Shown: positions 1 to 8,572, numbered from the stretch's first letter. The stretch: DNA of 39,848 nt from an uncultured Prevotellaceae bacterium (GCA_902771445.1 CACXXD010000008.1:1-39848); one strand, 5' to 3'. A program made the numbers and translations. Notes: generated by a model from the sequence alone, not told the origin.

Positions 1-97
1 AACTGATAGTGTCAAGAACATCTTTTGAGGCAGATTCGTTTTCAATCAGAAGGCCACGTTGTTTCAAAACTTCTATCTGTTGCTGGAGTGTCAGCAA
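1..97 (-). pseudogene. 5' end of an Abi_2-like (AbiD/AbiF-type) gene, truncated by the window edge, start apparently frameshifted
   Basis: The minus strand from 97 to 1 is open and reads LLTLQQQIEVLKQRGLLIEN, then ESASKDVLDTIS. This resembles the N-terminus of Abi_2 family proteins (abortive-infection type, AbiD/AbiF), where a segment like 'QI..LK.RGL.I.....A...L..I.YFRL.GY' follows the start; the family match is from memory. In this frame a TAG lies just upstream and there is no ATG; only TTG at 97-95 could start it. An ATG at 114-112 lies one base out of frame (it would give MEYTNNC then stop). Adding one base in the A-rich stretch near 99-104 would join it as MEYTKQLLTLQQQ. So either the gene is a frameshift pseudogene, it starts at TTG, or there is a base error. 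The rest lies outside the window. Confidence 0.5.
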
Positions 98-191
98 TTG
101 TTTGTATATTCCATAAGCCTATAAAAAAATGGCCCGCCCTGGTACGCTACATTCCTTGCGGACGAGAAGCGGCGGCGGAATCTATTGGCTA

Positions 192-199
192 CAAAGGTA
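192..199 (-). promoter_or_regulatory. -7 box for the leftward Abi_2-like gene
   Basis: CAAAGGTA on the plus strand reads TACCTTTG on the minus strand, an exact TAnnTTTG Bacteroidota -7 box, about 78 bp before the misplaced ATG at 114. No TTTG -33 box lies at the usual 19-21 bp; the nearest is at 11 bp. Confidence 0.4.
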
Positions 200-278
200 A
201 AGCTTTTAACCAAAACTTCCAGGAGATTTGGCAAAAAAAGTACATAAATAAGTCAAAACAGCAATCTTTCACGGCATA

Positions 279-312
279 TTGTCTCATAATTAGCGGAAAA
301 GTAGTACCTTTA
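279..312 (+). promoter_or_regulatory. weak candidate promoter for the radical SAM gene
   Basis: TTG at 279-281 and TACCTTTA at 305-312 (one mismatch to TAnnTTTG) are separated by 23 bp, slightly longer than usual. It would start transcripts near 318, about 115 bp before the chosen ATG. The rest of 115-432 shows no other recognisable site. Confidence 0.3.
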
Positions 313-432
313 CACCGCTTTACTCACACTGAACCTGCTTTGCAGGATGTCGGAGCGGCTATAGGGAGGAAGCACAACATTTTGAAATGCGTCGCTGACG
401 CTTTGTTTTTGACTATTAATATATCGTTCTGC

Positions 433-1458
433 ATGGACATCTATAAAATTCTCAAGTACTATCGACGAATAGATAGTCCCAGACTGAAACTGATAGGGAT
501 CATGGGACTCCACTTGTTGCACAGACGCTATTTATATGTAGCCTTAGACCCATCACTGGCTTGTAACCTGCGATGCAGATTATGCTATTTCTCCAATCAA
601 GAAAAAGTGAAAGAGATGGGCGGACGTTTCTCAGAGGAAGATATTACAGCGATTCAAAAATCCGTTTTCCATAGATGCCTGAAACTGCAGATTGGCGATG
701 GCGCTGAACCCACAACTTACCCGGGGCTTCTGGAGTTGGTGAAAAAAGCGAGAGAAAAGAATATACCCACCATATCCATATCGACAAATGGAAATCTGCT
801 TACACGGGAAAAGTTGAGGCAGTTGGTTGAGAATGGACTGAATGAGCTTATCTTATCTACGCATGGTATGTCAAGACAGGTTTATGAATATATGATGAGA
901 AATGCGCGTTTTGATCATTTCACACAACTGCTGCAAGACATATCGGAAATCAGAAAAGAACATCCCGGACTGAAAGTGCGTGTCAATTTCACCATGTGCG
1001 AAGACAACATCGATGACCTCAAACTCCTGCCACAAGTGTTCAGCAGCATGAAGCCCGATGTAATACAGTTGCGGCCTGTTCAGGATATCGGGAGCTCCAT
1101 ATACAAGAATTACTCTATTGACCCAATATTCGACAAGTATGATGAAACGGTCGGTGTAGTCATTCGTTTCTGCCAGGAGAACAACATCACCTGCCTTTTT
1201 CCGCAAAAGGGAAACTTGGAAGTGATACAACACGACAATGACCGTCAAGAACATTTTAACTCTTCCATAGACATGCTCCCGTATTTTCATCTTTCGCCAC
1301 ACGAGGCATGGAAGACGGAGTTTAATCCGTATGAGGAGAACTTTGAACAGTATGCCAGACGCACCCACCGAGTCAGAAAGATGCTAAAAATGTTGCTGGG
1401 GCATAGTGCTGGTGATGAAGAAGGTGTAACAAGGGCTATGAACTATAGGGTAGGTTGA
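433..1458 (+). CDS. radical SAM protein
   Basis: A 341-residue protein with the radical SAM cluster motif CNLRCRLC (Cys44, Cys48, Cys51 from the chosen start), which would hold a [4Fe-4S] cluster for reductive cleavage of S-adenosylmethionine. A GAEPT strand follows near 90-94 and an STNGNLLT strand near 117-124, both at positions expected for the SAM-binding barrel. No second cysteine-rich (SPASM/twitch) region is visible in the C-terminal part, so it probably has only the one cluster. The frame stays open upstream to 25, but residues before Met137 of that frame are not protein-like and would overlap the divergent gene's start; MDIYKILKYYRRIDSP is the natural N-terminus. The substrate is unknown. 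It stands alone, with no peptide substrate or partner gene next to it. Confidence 0.75.
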   Translation: MDIYKILKYYRRIDSPRLKLIGIMGLHLLHRRYLYVALDPSLACNLRCRLCYFSNQEKVKEMGGRFSEEDITAIQKSVFHRCLKLQIGDGAEPTTYPGLLELVKKAREKNIPTISISTNGNLLTREKLRQLVENGLNELILSTHGMSRQVYEYMMRNARFDHFTQLLQDISEIRKEHPGLKVRVNFTMCEDNIDDLKLLPQVFSSMKPDVIQLRPVQDIGSSIYKNYSIDPIFDKYDETVGVVIRFCQENNITCLFPQKGNLEVIQHDNDRQEHFNSSIDMLPYFHLSPHEAWKTEFNPYEENFEQYARRTHRVRKMLKMLLGHSAGDEEGVTRAMNYRVG

Positions 1459-1763
1459 CGCCTTGCCTATTCGTTTTTAAGAAACACCGGCACCCCGCTC
1501 TTGCGGATGGCGGCATTCTCTATCTGGTGATATTTTAATTATTTGATTTCTTTTTTAGAACGTTTTTTTTTATTTATTCCATTAAAATTACCTGTTTTTT
1601 ACTATAGATTGTGAAAAAACATGTGAAATATTGTTGTCTTTATAGAAAAATGGTATATTTGCATAGATTGCAAAATTTAGTAATCTGTTGCTACCTGAAA
1701 TTCAAAAAAAACAGCACGAGCGAATTAATTAAACATACCTAAACTTACCTAAAAAACTGAATT
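1459..1763 (+). other. intergenic region with promoter and leader
   Basis: No gene seen. The first half is AT-rich with long T runs and only a weak hairpin (CCGC-TCTT-GCGG) that might help end the radical SAM transcript. The second half holds the promoter described separately and a leader of about 97 nt. Confidence 0.5.
1631..1661 (+). promoter_or_regulatory. promoter of the IS-interrupted surface protein gene
   Basis: TTG at 1631-1633 (repeated at 1634-1636), a 20-bp gap, then TATATTTG at 1654-1661: a full match to the Bacteroidota TTG/TTTG-N19-21-TAnnTTTG pattern. Transcription would start near 1667 and the next ATG is at 1764. Confidence 0.65.
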
Positions 1764-1932
1764 ATGAATTGCCTTGAAAACACTTCCACCATGAGGAGGG
1801 TTGCTATGCTGCTCCTTATGCTGCTCACCGTCAGTATGACATGGGCGCAAGAATCAGAAGAACCAGTAACCATCAGCAAAGCAACAACAGCTGACATCGG
1901 AAAGGTGATTTCTACCGATGGATGCATCTACG
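1764..1932 (+). pseudogene. 5' fragment of the CUB-repeat surface protein gene, cut by the IS21 element
   Basis: This is the start of the gene whose remainder lies at 4738-8189. It encodes a Sec signal peptide (MRRVAMLLLMLLTVSMTWAQ within the first 29 residues) and about 27 mature residues ending in DGCIY. Reading continues 32 nt into the element and stops at 1962-1964, giving a secreted peptide of at most 66 residues. Excising 1933-4731 with one copy of the target duplication joins codon GCA across the break (G1932 + C4738 A4739) and restores one frame, with no other change needed. The promoter at 1631-1661 is intact, so this fragment is probably still transcribed. Start ATG 1764 is preferred because it precedes the whole signal peptide; ATG 1791 is a possible alternative. 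Confidence 0.85.
1927..1932 (+). repeat. left copy of target-site duplication (TCTACG)
   Basis: TCTACG abuts the left inverted repeat and recurs immediately after the right end at 4732-4737. The identical stretch extends to 8 bp (CATCTACG) because the element ends in CA. IS21 elements usually duplicate 4-8 bp. Confidence 0.85.
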
Positions 1933-1937
1933 TGATA

Positions 1938-2110
1938 GTAGCGCGCCCAGAGTACCGCTCATAGCGCAGTCAGAGTACCGCTATTTCACGCTGTGCGATT
2001 TTTCGTAGCGCACCCACGATACCGCTGTTTTTATTCTCCCTCCCGTTAAAATCCGACAGCGTTCGCAGCGCACCCACAGTACCGCTCCGTAGCGCATCGA
2101 GAGTACCGCC
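1938..2110 (+). repeat. left-end array of five 22-bp repeats (IS21 transposase-site type)
   Basis: Five copies at 1938-1959, 1961-1982, 2005-2026, 2065-2086 and 2089-2110, sharing a GTAGCGCA half and an AGAGTACCGCT half with small changes. Such arrays at IS21 ends are known as multiple transposase-binding sites; the role here is inferred from position and symmetry. Confidence 0.85.
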
Positions 2111-2131
2111 TAAAAATATCTTCCTGCAAGC

Positions 2132-2161
2132 TTGTATTTGACATTTGACGGCTTATATTTG
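2132..2161 (+). promoter_or_regulatory. istAB promoter
   Basis: TTG at 2132-2134, 19 bp, TATATTTG at 2154-2161. It sits just inside the left repeat array, so transposase binding could repress it (inference). The start would be near 2167, ruling out a GTG at 2161 as the istA start. Confidence 0.6.
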
Positions 2162-2229
2162 TGTTCAGTGGCACAGTAATGTGCCCAGAGTTCATTCACA
2201 CAATTACTAACCGTCTAAAATGCAAGATT

Positions 2230-3807
2230 ATGCAAAGACAAAAATTGATTCTGCAATTGCTGCAGGAAGGTATGCCCCAAGGCGCGATATGTGCTGAGGT
2301 GCAATGCAGCAAGAGCACGGTGTCGCGTCTGAAACAGAAGGCTGGCGACACAGGCAGGAGCATCGGCGAGCTGCTTCAGCTGCCTGATGACGAGTTTGTA
2401 ACCATCTTCGGTGTCCGGGAAACTACAGGCACTACAGACCCTCGCAAGGAGGAGCTGCTGCGCATGATGCCGGAGATCATGAGGCGGCTCGGGCAGAAGC
2501 ACGCCCACATGCAGTACGTCTATGATGACTACTACTCGAAGGAGTGCCCTGAGGGCTACAAGTACACCCAGTTCAAGAAGTATGTCAAGGAGTATCGCGA
2601 GCGTCACGACTACTCCTACCACAACACCTATGAGCCGGGTAAGGAGTGGCAGATTGACTTTGCCGGCGATGCGCTCTGGCTGACAGACCGCAAGACTGGC
2701 GAGCGTCAGAAGCTGGTAGTGCTTGTATGCGTGATGCCCTACAGCAACCTGCCCTTCATGATGGCGATGCCCAAGGCCACCACGGAGTGGTTCTATCACG
2801 GTCTGAACAAAGGCCTGGAGTTTATGGGGGCACTGCCTGCCGTGGCCAAGAGCGACAACATGAAGCAGTGGGTGACGAAGTCCGACCGCTACAGCCCGTC
2901 GTTCTCTGAGGCCAACGAGTCCTGGTGCGCCTACTACGGCATTGAGCCGACAGCCTGTCGCGTACGCAGGCCACGTGACAAAGGCCCCGCTGAGGGCGCG
3001 GTAAACCAACTCTACAAGTATGTCTATCCGCGCATAGAGGGCGAGACGTGGTATTCGTTGGATGCCATCAACGGACGCATTCTCGAGCTTCTTAACGAGT
3101 ACTGTTCGCTGCCGTACAAGGGCAGCACCAGATGGGAGATCTTCGAGAAGTACGAGAAGCCGCAGATGAAGCCTCTGCCCTCCACTATGTACCGCTTCCG
3201 CTACCGCAAGGAGGTGAAGCTGACAGCCACGTACCACGTCTGCGTCGGCGCCGAGCGACACATGTACAGCGTTCCCTTCAAGTATGTTGGCCAGAAGGTG
3301 AAGGTGTTCTGGGACGTAGAGCACGTGGAGGTGTTTGTCGGCACAGAGCGCGTGGCAAGGCATGACCGCAGCATGGTGCCGTACGGTCACTCCACGAAGG
3401 CAGAGCACATGCCTGAGAAGCACAAGGCTTGGGAGCAGGCCAAGGAGGTCAATGCCGCCACACTGACGGAGTGGGCTGCGCGTATCGGCCCGTCCGTGAA
3501 GTGGGCGGTGGAGCACATCCTTACGCACACGACCTTCCCTCAGCAGGCCTATGGCAGGTGCAGCGGTGTGCTGGCACTGGCCAAGAAGTACGGCAGGTCA
3601 CGCCTTGAGCATGTCTGCGCCATGATACGCGAGAGCTCGGGCATGGCCAGCTATGGCAGCATCCGTAACATGCTGCGCAACAACCGTGACATCGGTGACT
3701 CTTTTGGTGGAAGCTACTCCCGCATCCCCCATAACGACAACGTGCGGGGTGCATCCGCCTACACGTCGGTGACGGAGAAAGAAGAGAAAGGAGGCTGCCA
3801 TGAGTGA
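2230..3807 (+). CDS. istA: IS21-family transposase IstA
   Basis: A DDE-type transposase of 525 residues from the chosen ATG. An N-terminal helix-turn-helix (about residues 15-37, with CSKSTVSRLKQ as recognition helix) is followed by an RNase H-fold integrase core: first Asp in WQIDFAGD (Asp143), second in KSDN (Asp209), and the Glu in KGPAEGAV (Glu255). The C-terminal part has the usual beta-barrel and basic tail. It would bind the repeated end motifs and carry out strand cutting and joining. ATG 2179 is also in frame and would add 17 residues, but 2230 gives a compact start directly before the helix-turn-helix and a 60-nt leader after the promoter. It overlaps istB by 8 nt, the usual translational coupling in this family. 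Confidence 0.93.
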   Translation: MQRQKLILQLLQEGMPQGAICAEVQCSKSTVSRLKQKAGDTGRSIGELLQLPDDEFVTIFGVRETTGTTDPRKEELLRMMPEIMRRLGQKHAHMQYVYDDYYSKECPEGYKYTQFKKYVKEYRERHDYSYHNTYEPGKEWQIDFAGDALWLTDRKTGERQKLVVLVCVMPYSNLPFMMAMPKATTEWFYHGLNKGLEFMGALPAVAKSDNMKQWVTKSDRYSPSFSEANESWCAYYGIEPTACRVRRPRDKGPAEGAVNQLYKYVYPRIEGETWYSLDAINGRILELLNEYCSLPYKGSTRWEIFEKYEKPQMKPLPSTMYRFRYRKEVKLTATYHVCVGAERHMYSVPFKYVGQKVKVFWDVEHVEVFVGTERVARHDRSMVPYGHSTKAEHMPEKHKAWEQAKEVNAATLTEWAARIGPSVKWAVEHILTHTTFPQQAYGRCSGVLALAKKYGRSRLEHVCAMIRESSGMASYGSIRNMLRNNRDIGDSFGGSYSRIPHNDNVRGASAYTSVTEKEEKGGCHE

Positions 3808-4537
3808 CTTTGCCATTATCATCGAGCAGCTCAGAGGCACTCTCAAGCTCGAAGGGATGGCAGAGGCCTGCTGTGACGTGAGCAAGATGCCAGTACACAT
3901 GCGGCCTGGCCTGGAGACTCTTCTTGCCAAGATGATTGAGACGGAGATCCGCCACCGTGACGATGCCAGGACCCAGAAACTCCTGAAGGCAGCAAAGCTG
4001 CCTGTCAAGGCTCACGTGGAGGATGTCATCTGCTCTGTGGAGAGAAACCTCACACGCGACAAGTGGGACGCGCTCTCTGACTGCGGCTTTGTCAGACGGG
4101 CAGAGAATGCGCTCGTTACAGGTGCCACGGGAACGGGGAAGTCCTATGCGGTCGCTGCCCTGGCACATCAGGCTTGTTCCATCGGACTGAAGACGCTCTA
4201 CCTCAACATGAACCACTTTGTGCCAGTCATGAAACAGGCGTATCTGGATGGAACGTCGGAGAAACTGCTGAACAAGCTCAGCAAATTAGACCTGCTCATA
4301 TTGGATGACTTCGGTATGCAGACGATGACGGCAGACATACGATCCATCCTGCTTACGCTCGTGGTAGACAGATATGAAAAGAAGTCACTCATCGTCACTT
4401 CGCAGTTGCCAGTGAACAGCTGGTATGAGTACATTGCTGAAAACTCTGTGGCAGATGCCATGCTCGACAGGCTTTTCAACGGCTCACACCATATAGACCT
4501 GACGGGACCCTCTATGCGTAAGGGGAGCAGAAAGTGA
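3800..4537 (+). CDS. istB: IS21-family helper ATPase IstB
   Basis: A AAA+ ATPase of 245 residues, related to DnaC, that assists IstA in target selection and strand transfer. Walker A is GATGTGKS at residues 108-115, Walker B is LLILDD at 165-170, and a sensor-like TSQLP lies at 200-204. Length and motif spacing match the family. ATG 3800 lies inside the end of istA (8-nt overlap), the standard arrangement. The stop is 194 bp before the right end of the element, the space filled by the right repeat array. Confidence 0.93.
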   Translation: MSDFAIIIEQLRGTLKLEGMAEACCDVSKMPVHMRPGLETLLAKMIETEIRHRDDARTQKLLKAAKLPVKAHVEDVICSVERNLTRDKWDALSDCGFVRRAENALVTGATGTGKSYAVAALAHQACSIGLKTLYLNMNHFVPVMKQAYLDGTSEKLLNKLSKLDLLILDDFGMQTMTADIRSILLTLVVDRYEKKSLIVTSQLPVNSWYEYIAENSVADAMLDRLFNGSHHIDLTGPSMRKGSRK

Positions 4538-4567
4538 CAGACAATTGAAAAAGACACCGCATCAGGT

Positions 4568-4726
4568 TATGGTACTCGCACTGCGCCGCAGCGCTGGTGG
4601 GGTGTCTTTCGACAGCGTGAAAAACGCTCTCGGAGTACCGGTACTCTCACTGCGCTATGAGCGGTACTCCCTGTGCGCCCCGCGCGATATCGTCACTGCG
4701 CTACAGCGGTACTCTGCGTGCGCTAT
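4568..4726 (-). repeat. right-end array of five inverted 22-bp repeats
   Basis: Copies, inverted relative to the left array, at 4705-4726, 4683-4704 (diverged), 4660-4681, 4637-4658 and 4568-4589. The outer two abut exactly. The core on the plus strand reads AGCGGTACTC. Together with the left array they make a symmetric ten-site arrangement. Confidence 0.8.
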
Positions 4727-4731
4727 TATCA

Positions 4732-4737
4732 TCTACG
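4732..4737 (+). repeat. right copy of target-site duplication (TCTACG)
   Basis: Matches 1927-1932; with it removed, the interrupted gene returns to a single frame. Confidence 0.85.
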
Positions 4738-7700
4738 CATCGGAGAGTGACGTGACAAGCGGATGGGCCGTTGCGATGATTGCCTACGTTGATGAGGAGA
4801 ACCATAAGGGTCTCGCCATTGCGCTTAACAATGTTTATGTAGGCGAAGACGATAAAAGTTCATTCCAATGGGATGAAGCCGCAGCAGCTGTTCAAACATG
4901 GTCTGCAGACAAGGCAGTTGCCGGTGGCACATGGAAGGTGCCCACCATCCAGGAGTGGCAGCAGATGCTCATAGGCTGCGGATCAGAGGGGGAAGTGAGC
5001 GATTATCCTGCATCTGACACATTTACCTTTACGGGCATAAACGAAAAACTCGCCGCTCTTTCACGGTATTATCCACTGAGTTCTGGCTATTGGTCTGCTA
5101 CGGATTATCCGTATTCTGCCAACAGTGCATGGGAAATATATTTCGATGTTACCAATAATAATACATGTGCGAGATTTTATGGGTATGAAAAAGTATCCGA
5201 CTACGGCGACCCCATCCGTGCCTGCCTTGCCTTTGAGACAAGCGGCGGCAGCGAAGGTGGCGGAGAAACGGTCACAACCAACACATACGTTTCCACCTTT
5301 AACGAGACAACTATTATAGACCATAATCTTTACCTCACCAGCGTTGAGAACAATAATTGGCTTGTTTCGTATTCAGAGTGTTCAACTAGCTGTGAATCAT
5401 TAGATGAAGAGCCCTGCATAAAATTCTATACTCCTCAAACAGAAAACGTAACAGTTCTCACTCCCGCATTCGAAATCTCCGGCGAGGTAAGTTCAATTAC
5501 CATCAAGGCAGCTGCCGGCATCAATAGTATCGTACTAAATGACAATGATGGAGTATTTACCAAAACAGAAGGAACCCTCTTTGATGTATATACCTTGACT
5601 CCGCAAAGTGGCGTATCCGTGAACTCCATTAAAATCACGGGAGAGTCTTCTTCTTCCTTCTATCTCCATAGCATCACCATTGAGACTACCAGTAGCGGAG
5701 GCGGCGACAGCGGCGAAGGCGGTGAAAGTGGAAATGTCATAGACAGCAATACGGCAAGCATCAATATGCCTGTCTCCGGCGACGAGGTAAAATATACAAT
5801 AGCCCAGGGCGTCACCTCTTTTAATATATATGACGACGGCGGCTCAGAAAGCAATTATAGTGATGGATGCAACGGTACCGTTATCCTTACCGCTCCTGAT
5901 GGTTGCAAGCTACAGCTCACGGGCAGCATAATATCAGAATCAAATTATGACTATCTCAAGGTATGGGACGGAACAAGCGACGAGGGTGAACCAGCTATAG
6001 TAGTTAGCGGTACAGAAACTCTCAACACCTTTACCAGCGCGGGAGAAAGCATAAGAATCAATTTCTCCTCAGATAGTGGCATCAATGATGAAGGCCTCAA
6101 CCTCACGGTAACAGTTATAGACCCCAATAATAAGCACGCCATCAATATAGAATCGGTACAGGGCGGCCATGCGTATCTCTATTTAGATCCAGCCGAGAGC
6201 GCAGCTGGCGAGGATATCAACATTTATTTCTCTCCAAACCAAGGCTATATGACAGAGAGCATAAGCGTTGTTGATGCCAATAGCAATCCCGTCAGCGTGA
6301 CAGGCGGAAAATGGTACAACAATCCTTCCTACGCCTACTTCACCATGCCTAATGCCGCTGTGACCGTCACACCTACGTTTACCAACGCAAAGACGGCGGC
6401 ACAGGGACTCTATGTGAACATGTCTGCGGACTACTTATATGCCTCTATCCCGGAGGGCGTGCAGTCTTTCAAGCTATATGATGACGGTGGGGCTGACAAC
6501 ATCTACAGTAAGGGAACCTACAGCACTATTGTGCTGAGAGCACCCGAAAACTACATGTTGCAGCTCACTGGCACCATCACGGCTCTAAGCTACGAAACAC
6601 TGACAGTAAATGACGGACAAAACTACAACGACAAGCAGTTGCTGAAAGTTGGAAGTAGTTCCGACGGTGTGAAAACCGACATAGGCACCGTCAGTAGCAC
6701 AGGACGCTACATGTGGATAAGATTCCAAACGAGCTCATATAACAATGACTATGATGGCCTCGACCTCATCGTAACGCTTATCAACCCTAATACGGAGAGC
6801 GACATCGCCATCACGCCCGCCAGCAACGGTAGCGTAGTGGCAAAGGTAGGCGGCAGCGAGGTGACAAAGGCCAACGTCGGCGATGTGGTAACCCTCAGCG
6901 CCACACCGAATAAGGACTATGTGCTGGCAGGCATTACCGTGACTGATGCCTACAGCAATCCCGTCAGCGTGGCAGGCGGTACGTGGTATGACAACACGGC
7001 TACCTTCACAATGCCCGCTACGGCAGTAACGGTAACACCGGTATTTGAGGCCGTATCCTCATTTGAACCCTATATCAACATGCCTAAGAGCGGCACTCTG
7101 ACAGCCACCATCCCTGCAGCGGTATCTACCTTCAAAGTGTATGATGACGGTGGCGAGAACAGCGCATACTCCAGCAACAGCAATGGCATGATCGTGCTGA
7201 AAGCACCAGAGGGCTGCATGCTGCACCTCAAGGGTTCTGTGAAGGGCAATCCCGATGCTAAACTGACAGTATGGGACGGCACAGACACCACCGAAGACAA
7301 TGCCAAGCTCATTGACGGAGCATACAGCGAGGCCAACAAAGAAAAACTGGTGGGCGGCGTAGTCTCCTCAGGACAAGATATGACGCTCCAGTTTGTTACA
7401 GGATACAACCTCAGTTCTTTTGAAGGACTCAACCTCAACGTGACACGTGTTGACGTGTGTCTTGACAACATAGGCAACAACAGTGAGTCCATTAGCCAAA
7501 ATGCCGGCAGGCAAGGTCTCAATGTAGCACTAAAGAACCGCACGCTCTATAAGGATGGCAAGTGGAACACGCTGTGCCTGCCGTTTAACGTAACCCTAAG
7601 CGGCAGTCCACTCGAAGGAGCTACAGCCCGTTCGCTCACCACAGCCAAGATCGAAGGCTCAACGCTCGACCTGACGTTCGGCGATGCCGTAACAGAACTC

Positions 7701-8189
7701 GTAGCCGGTACGCCTTATATTATTAAGTGGGCCAACGGAAGCGACATCGTCAGTCCTGTGTTGTTTGAGGGCGTGACTGTCAGCACCGACAAGCATGACT
7801 ATGACACTGACGGCGATAACACCACCACCGACGAGCGTGTGCGCTTCGTGGGTACCTATGAGAGTTCCGTGTTCAGCGCAGAGGACAACAGCATCCTGCT
7901 CGTAGGCGGTTCAAACACTCTCTTCTATCCCAATGAGCGTACAGGCCTCGGCGCACAGCGAGCCTACTTCAAGATTGGCGCTGACGGTGCACTACAGGCA
8001 CGCAGGCTCACCTCGTTCAACTTCAACGAAGGTCAAAATGGAACCACAGGCATACTTACTGTCGGAACCAAGATGGAAAAGGCCGGAGAACCAGATACTT
8101 GGTACACCCTCGACGGCATGAAGCTGCAGGGCAAGCCCACAAAGAAGGGACTCTATACCATCAATGGCAAAAAAATCGTGATAAAGTAA
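4738..8189 (+). pseudogene. 3' part of the interrupted CUB-repeat secreted protein (restored length 1206 residues)
   Basis: In restored numbering the order is: signal peptide and short linker (1-56, on the other side of the element); a DUF1566/fibrobacter-type surface domain (about 60-215, with WKVPTIQEW, YWSATD and a terminal RACLAF); a beta module (about 225-380) and a Gly/Ser-rich linker; then three CUB-like domains (about 390-525, 610-740, 830-960), each with a YDDGG motif and a later KVWDG/TVWDG/TVNDG motif. The first and second CUB are separated, as are the second and third, by a repeat ending in FTMPxxAVTVTPxF. A Prevotella-type domain (WNTLCLPFNV near 1000) leads to the tail WYTLDGMKLQG…GLYTINGKK. 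Likely a surface adhesin or glycan-binding protein; ligand unknown. The frame runs open back into the element to a TTG at 4545, but that start has no signal peptide. Without its own start and export signal this part is probably not functional. Confidence 0.8.
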
Positions 8190-8212
8190 AAAAAAGTAGA
8201 AAGGACACAGCA

Positions 8213-8380
8213 ATGAAGAAGATATATCAGAAGCCCGAACTGACAGCCATCACGCTGCATAACCAAGGCCAGCTGCTCAATGCCAGCACAGTCAACAATG
8301 TAAAATCGCATTTCAATGACTCCAATGATGATTTCACCATCGAACAGCCTCCTAAGGATGTCGATGTCTGGGGAAGGTAG
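8213..8380 (+). CDS. 55-residue 'MKKxYxKPE' type small protein
   Basis: Starts 23 nt after the preceding stop, with an AAAGGA purine stretch just before the ATG, and so belongs to the same transcript unit as the interrupted gene. The opening MKKIYQKPELTAITLHNQGQ followed by LLNAST is a pattern that recurs in short Prevotella and Bacteroides proteins, often next to large secreted-protein genes (from memory). The rest is polar and acidic (HFNDSNDDF, QPPKDVDVWGR); there is no signal peptide, membrane segment or cysteine. Function unknown; roles as a peptide precursor or an export-associated factor are guesses. It is followed 21 bp later by a strong hairpin. The insertion upstream may be polar on it. 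Confidence 0.6.
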   Translation: MKKIYQKPELTAITLHNQGQLLNASTVNNVKSHFNDSNDDFTIEQPPKDVDVWGR

Positions 8381-8401
8381 GTCATCGTACTATCGGCATA
8401 T

Positions 8402-8450
8402 TTTTGAGGCTGCAAAGGTAAGCTATACCTTGCAGCCTCAAAAGGTTTTT
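8402..8450 (+). repeat. palindromic repeat, copy 1; also a likely terminator
   Basis: Arms 8402-8420 and 8426-8443 pair over 18 bp with one bulged A and a 5-nt loop, followed by GG and five T, so it can act as a terminator for the genes to its left. A near-identical palindrome, including the same bulge, lies at 33939-33980. On the minus strand it contains TTTG (8442-8439), 18 bp and TACCTTTG (8420-8413), a near-consensus promoter. Confidence 0.75.
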
Positions 8451-8572
8451 CTATATAGTAACGGTAAAAAACTTGGGACGATTTATTTTTTAATCATTAC
8501 TAATTGCATTGTTTGTTGCTATTATTGTAGTTTTTTTTGAGAACGGAAGAAACATGTATCGGTCTTTTTTCG

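Larger units (their letters stand above)
1933..4731 (+). mobile_element. complete IS21-family insertion sequence, 2799 bp
   Basis: Bounded by 27-bp imperfect inverted repeats (1933-1959 and 4705-4731; 24 of 27 identical, beginning TGATARTAGCGC) and a 6-bp target duplication. It carries the istA/istB pair in one direction, overlapping by 8 bp, with a promoter at 2132-2161. Each end holds five copies of a roughly 22-bp motif with the core AGAGTACCGCT, directly repeated on the left and inverted on the right. Both genes are full length with catalytic motifs present, so the element may be active. It lies in the same direction as the gene it interrupts and is clearly richer in G+C than the AT-rich spacer at 1459-1763. 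Confidence 0.93.

Noticed and set aside
25-432. N-terminal extension of the radical SAM frame
   Set aside because: Not protein-like, overlaps the divergent gene's start and both candidate promoters; the Met at 433 fits the family.
1938-2110. Possible small CRISPR-like array
   Set aside because: The five 22-bp units have irregular spacers of 1-38 bp and match inverted copies at the other end of an IS; they are transposon end repeats.
2215-3528. 437-codon minus-strand frame opposite istA
   Set aside because: Leu/His-rich shadow of a gene with a clear DDE catalytic core.
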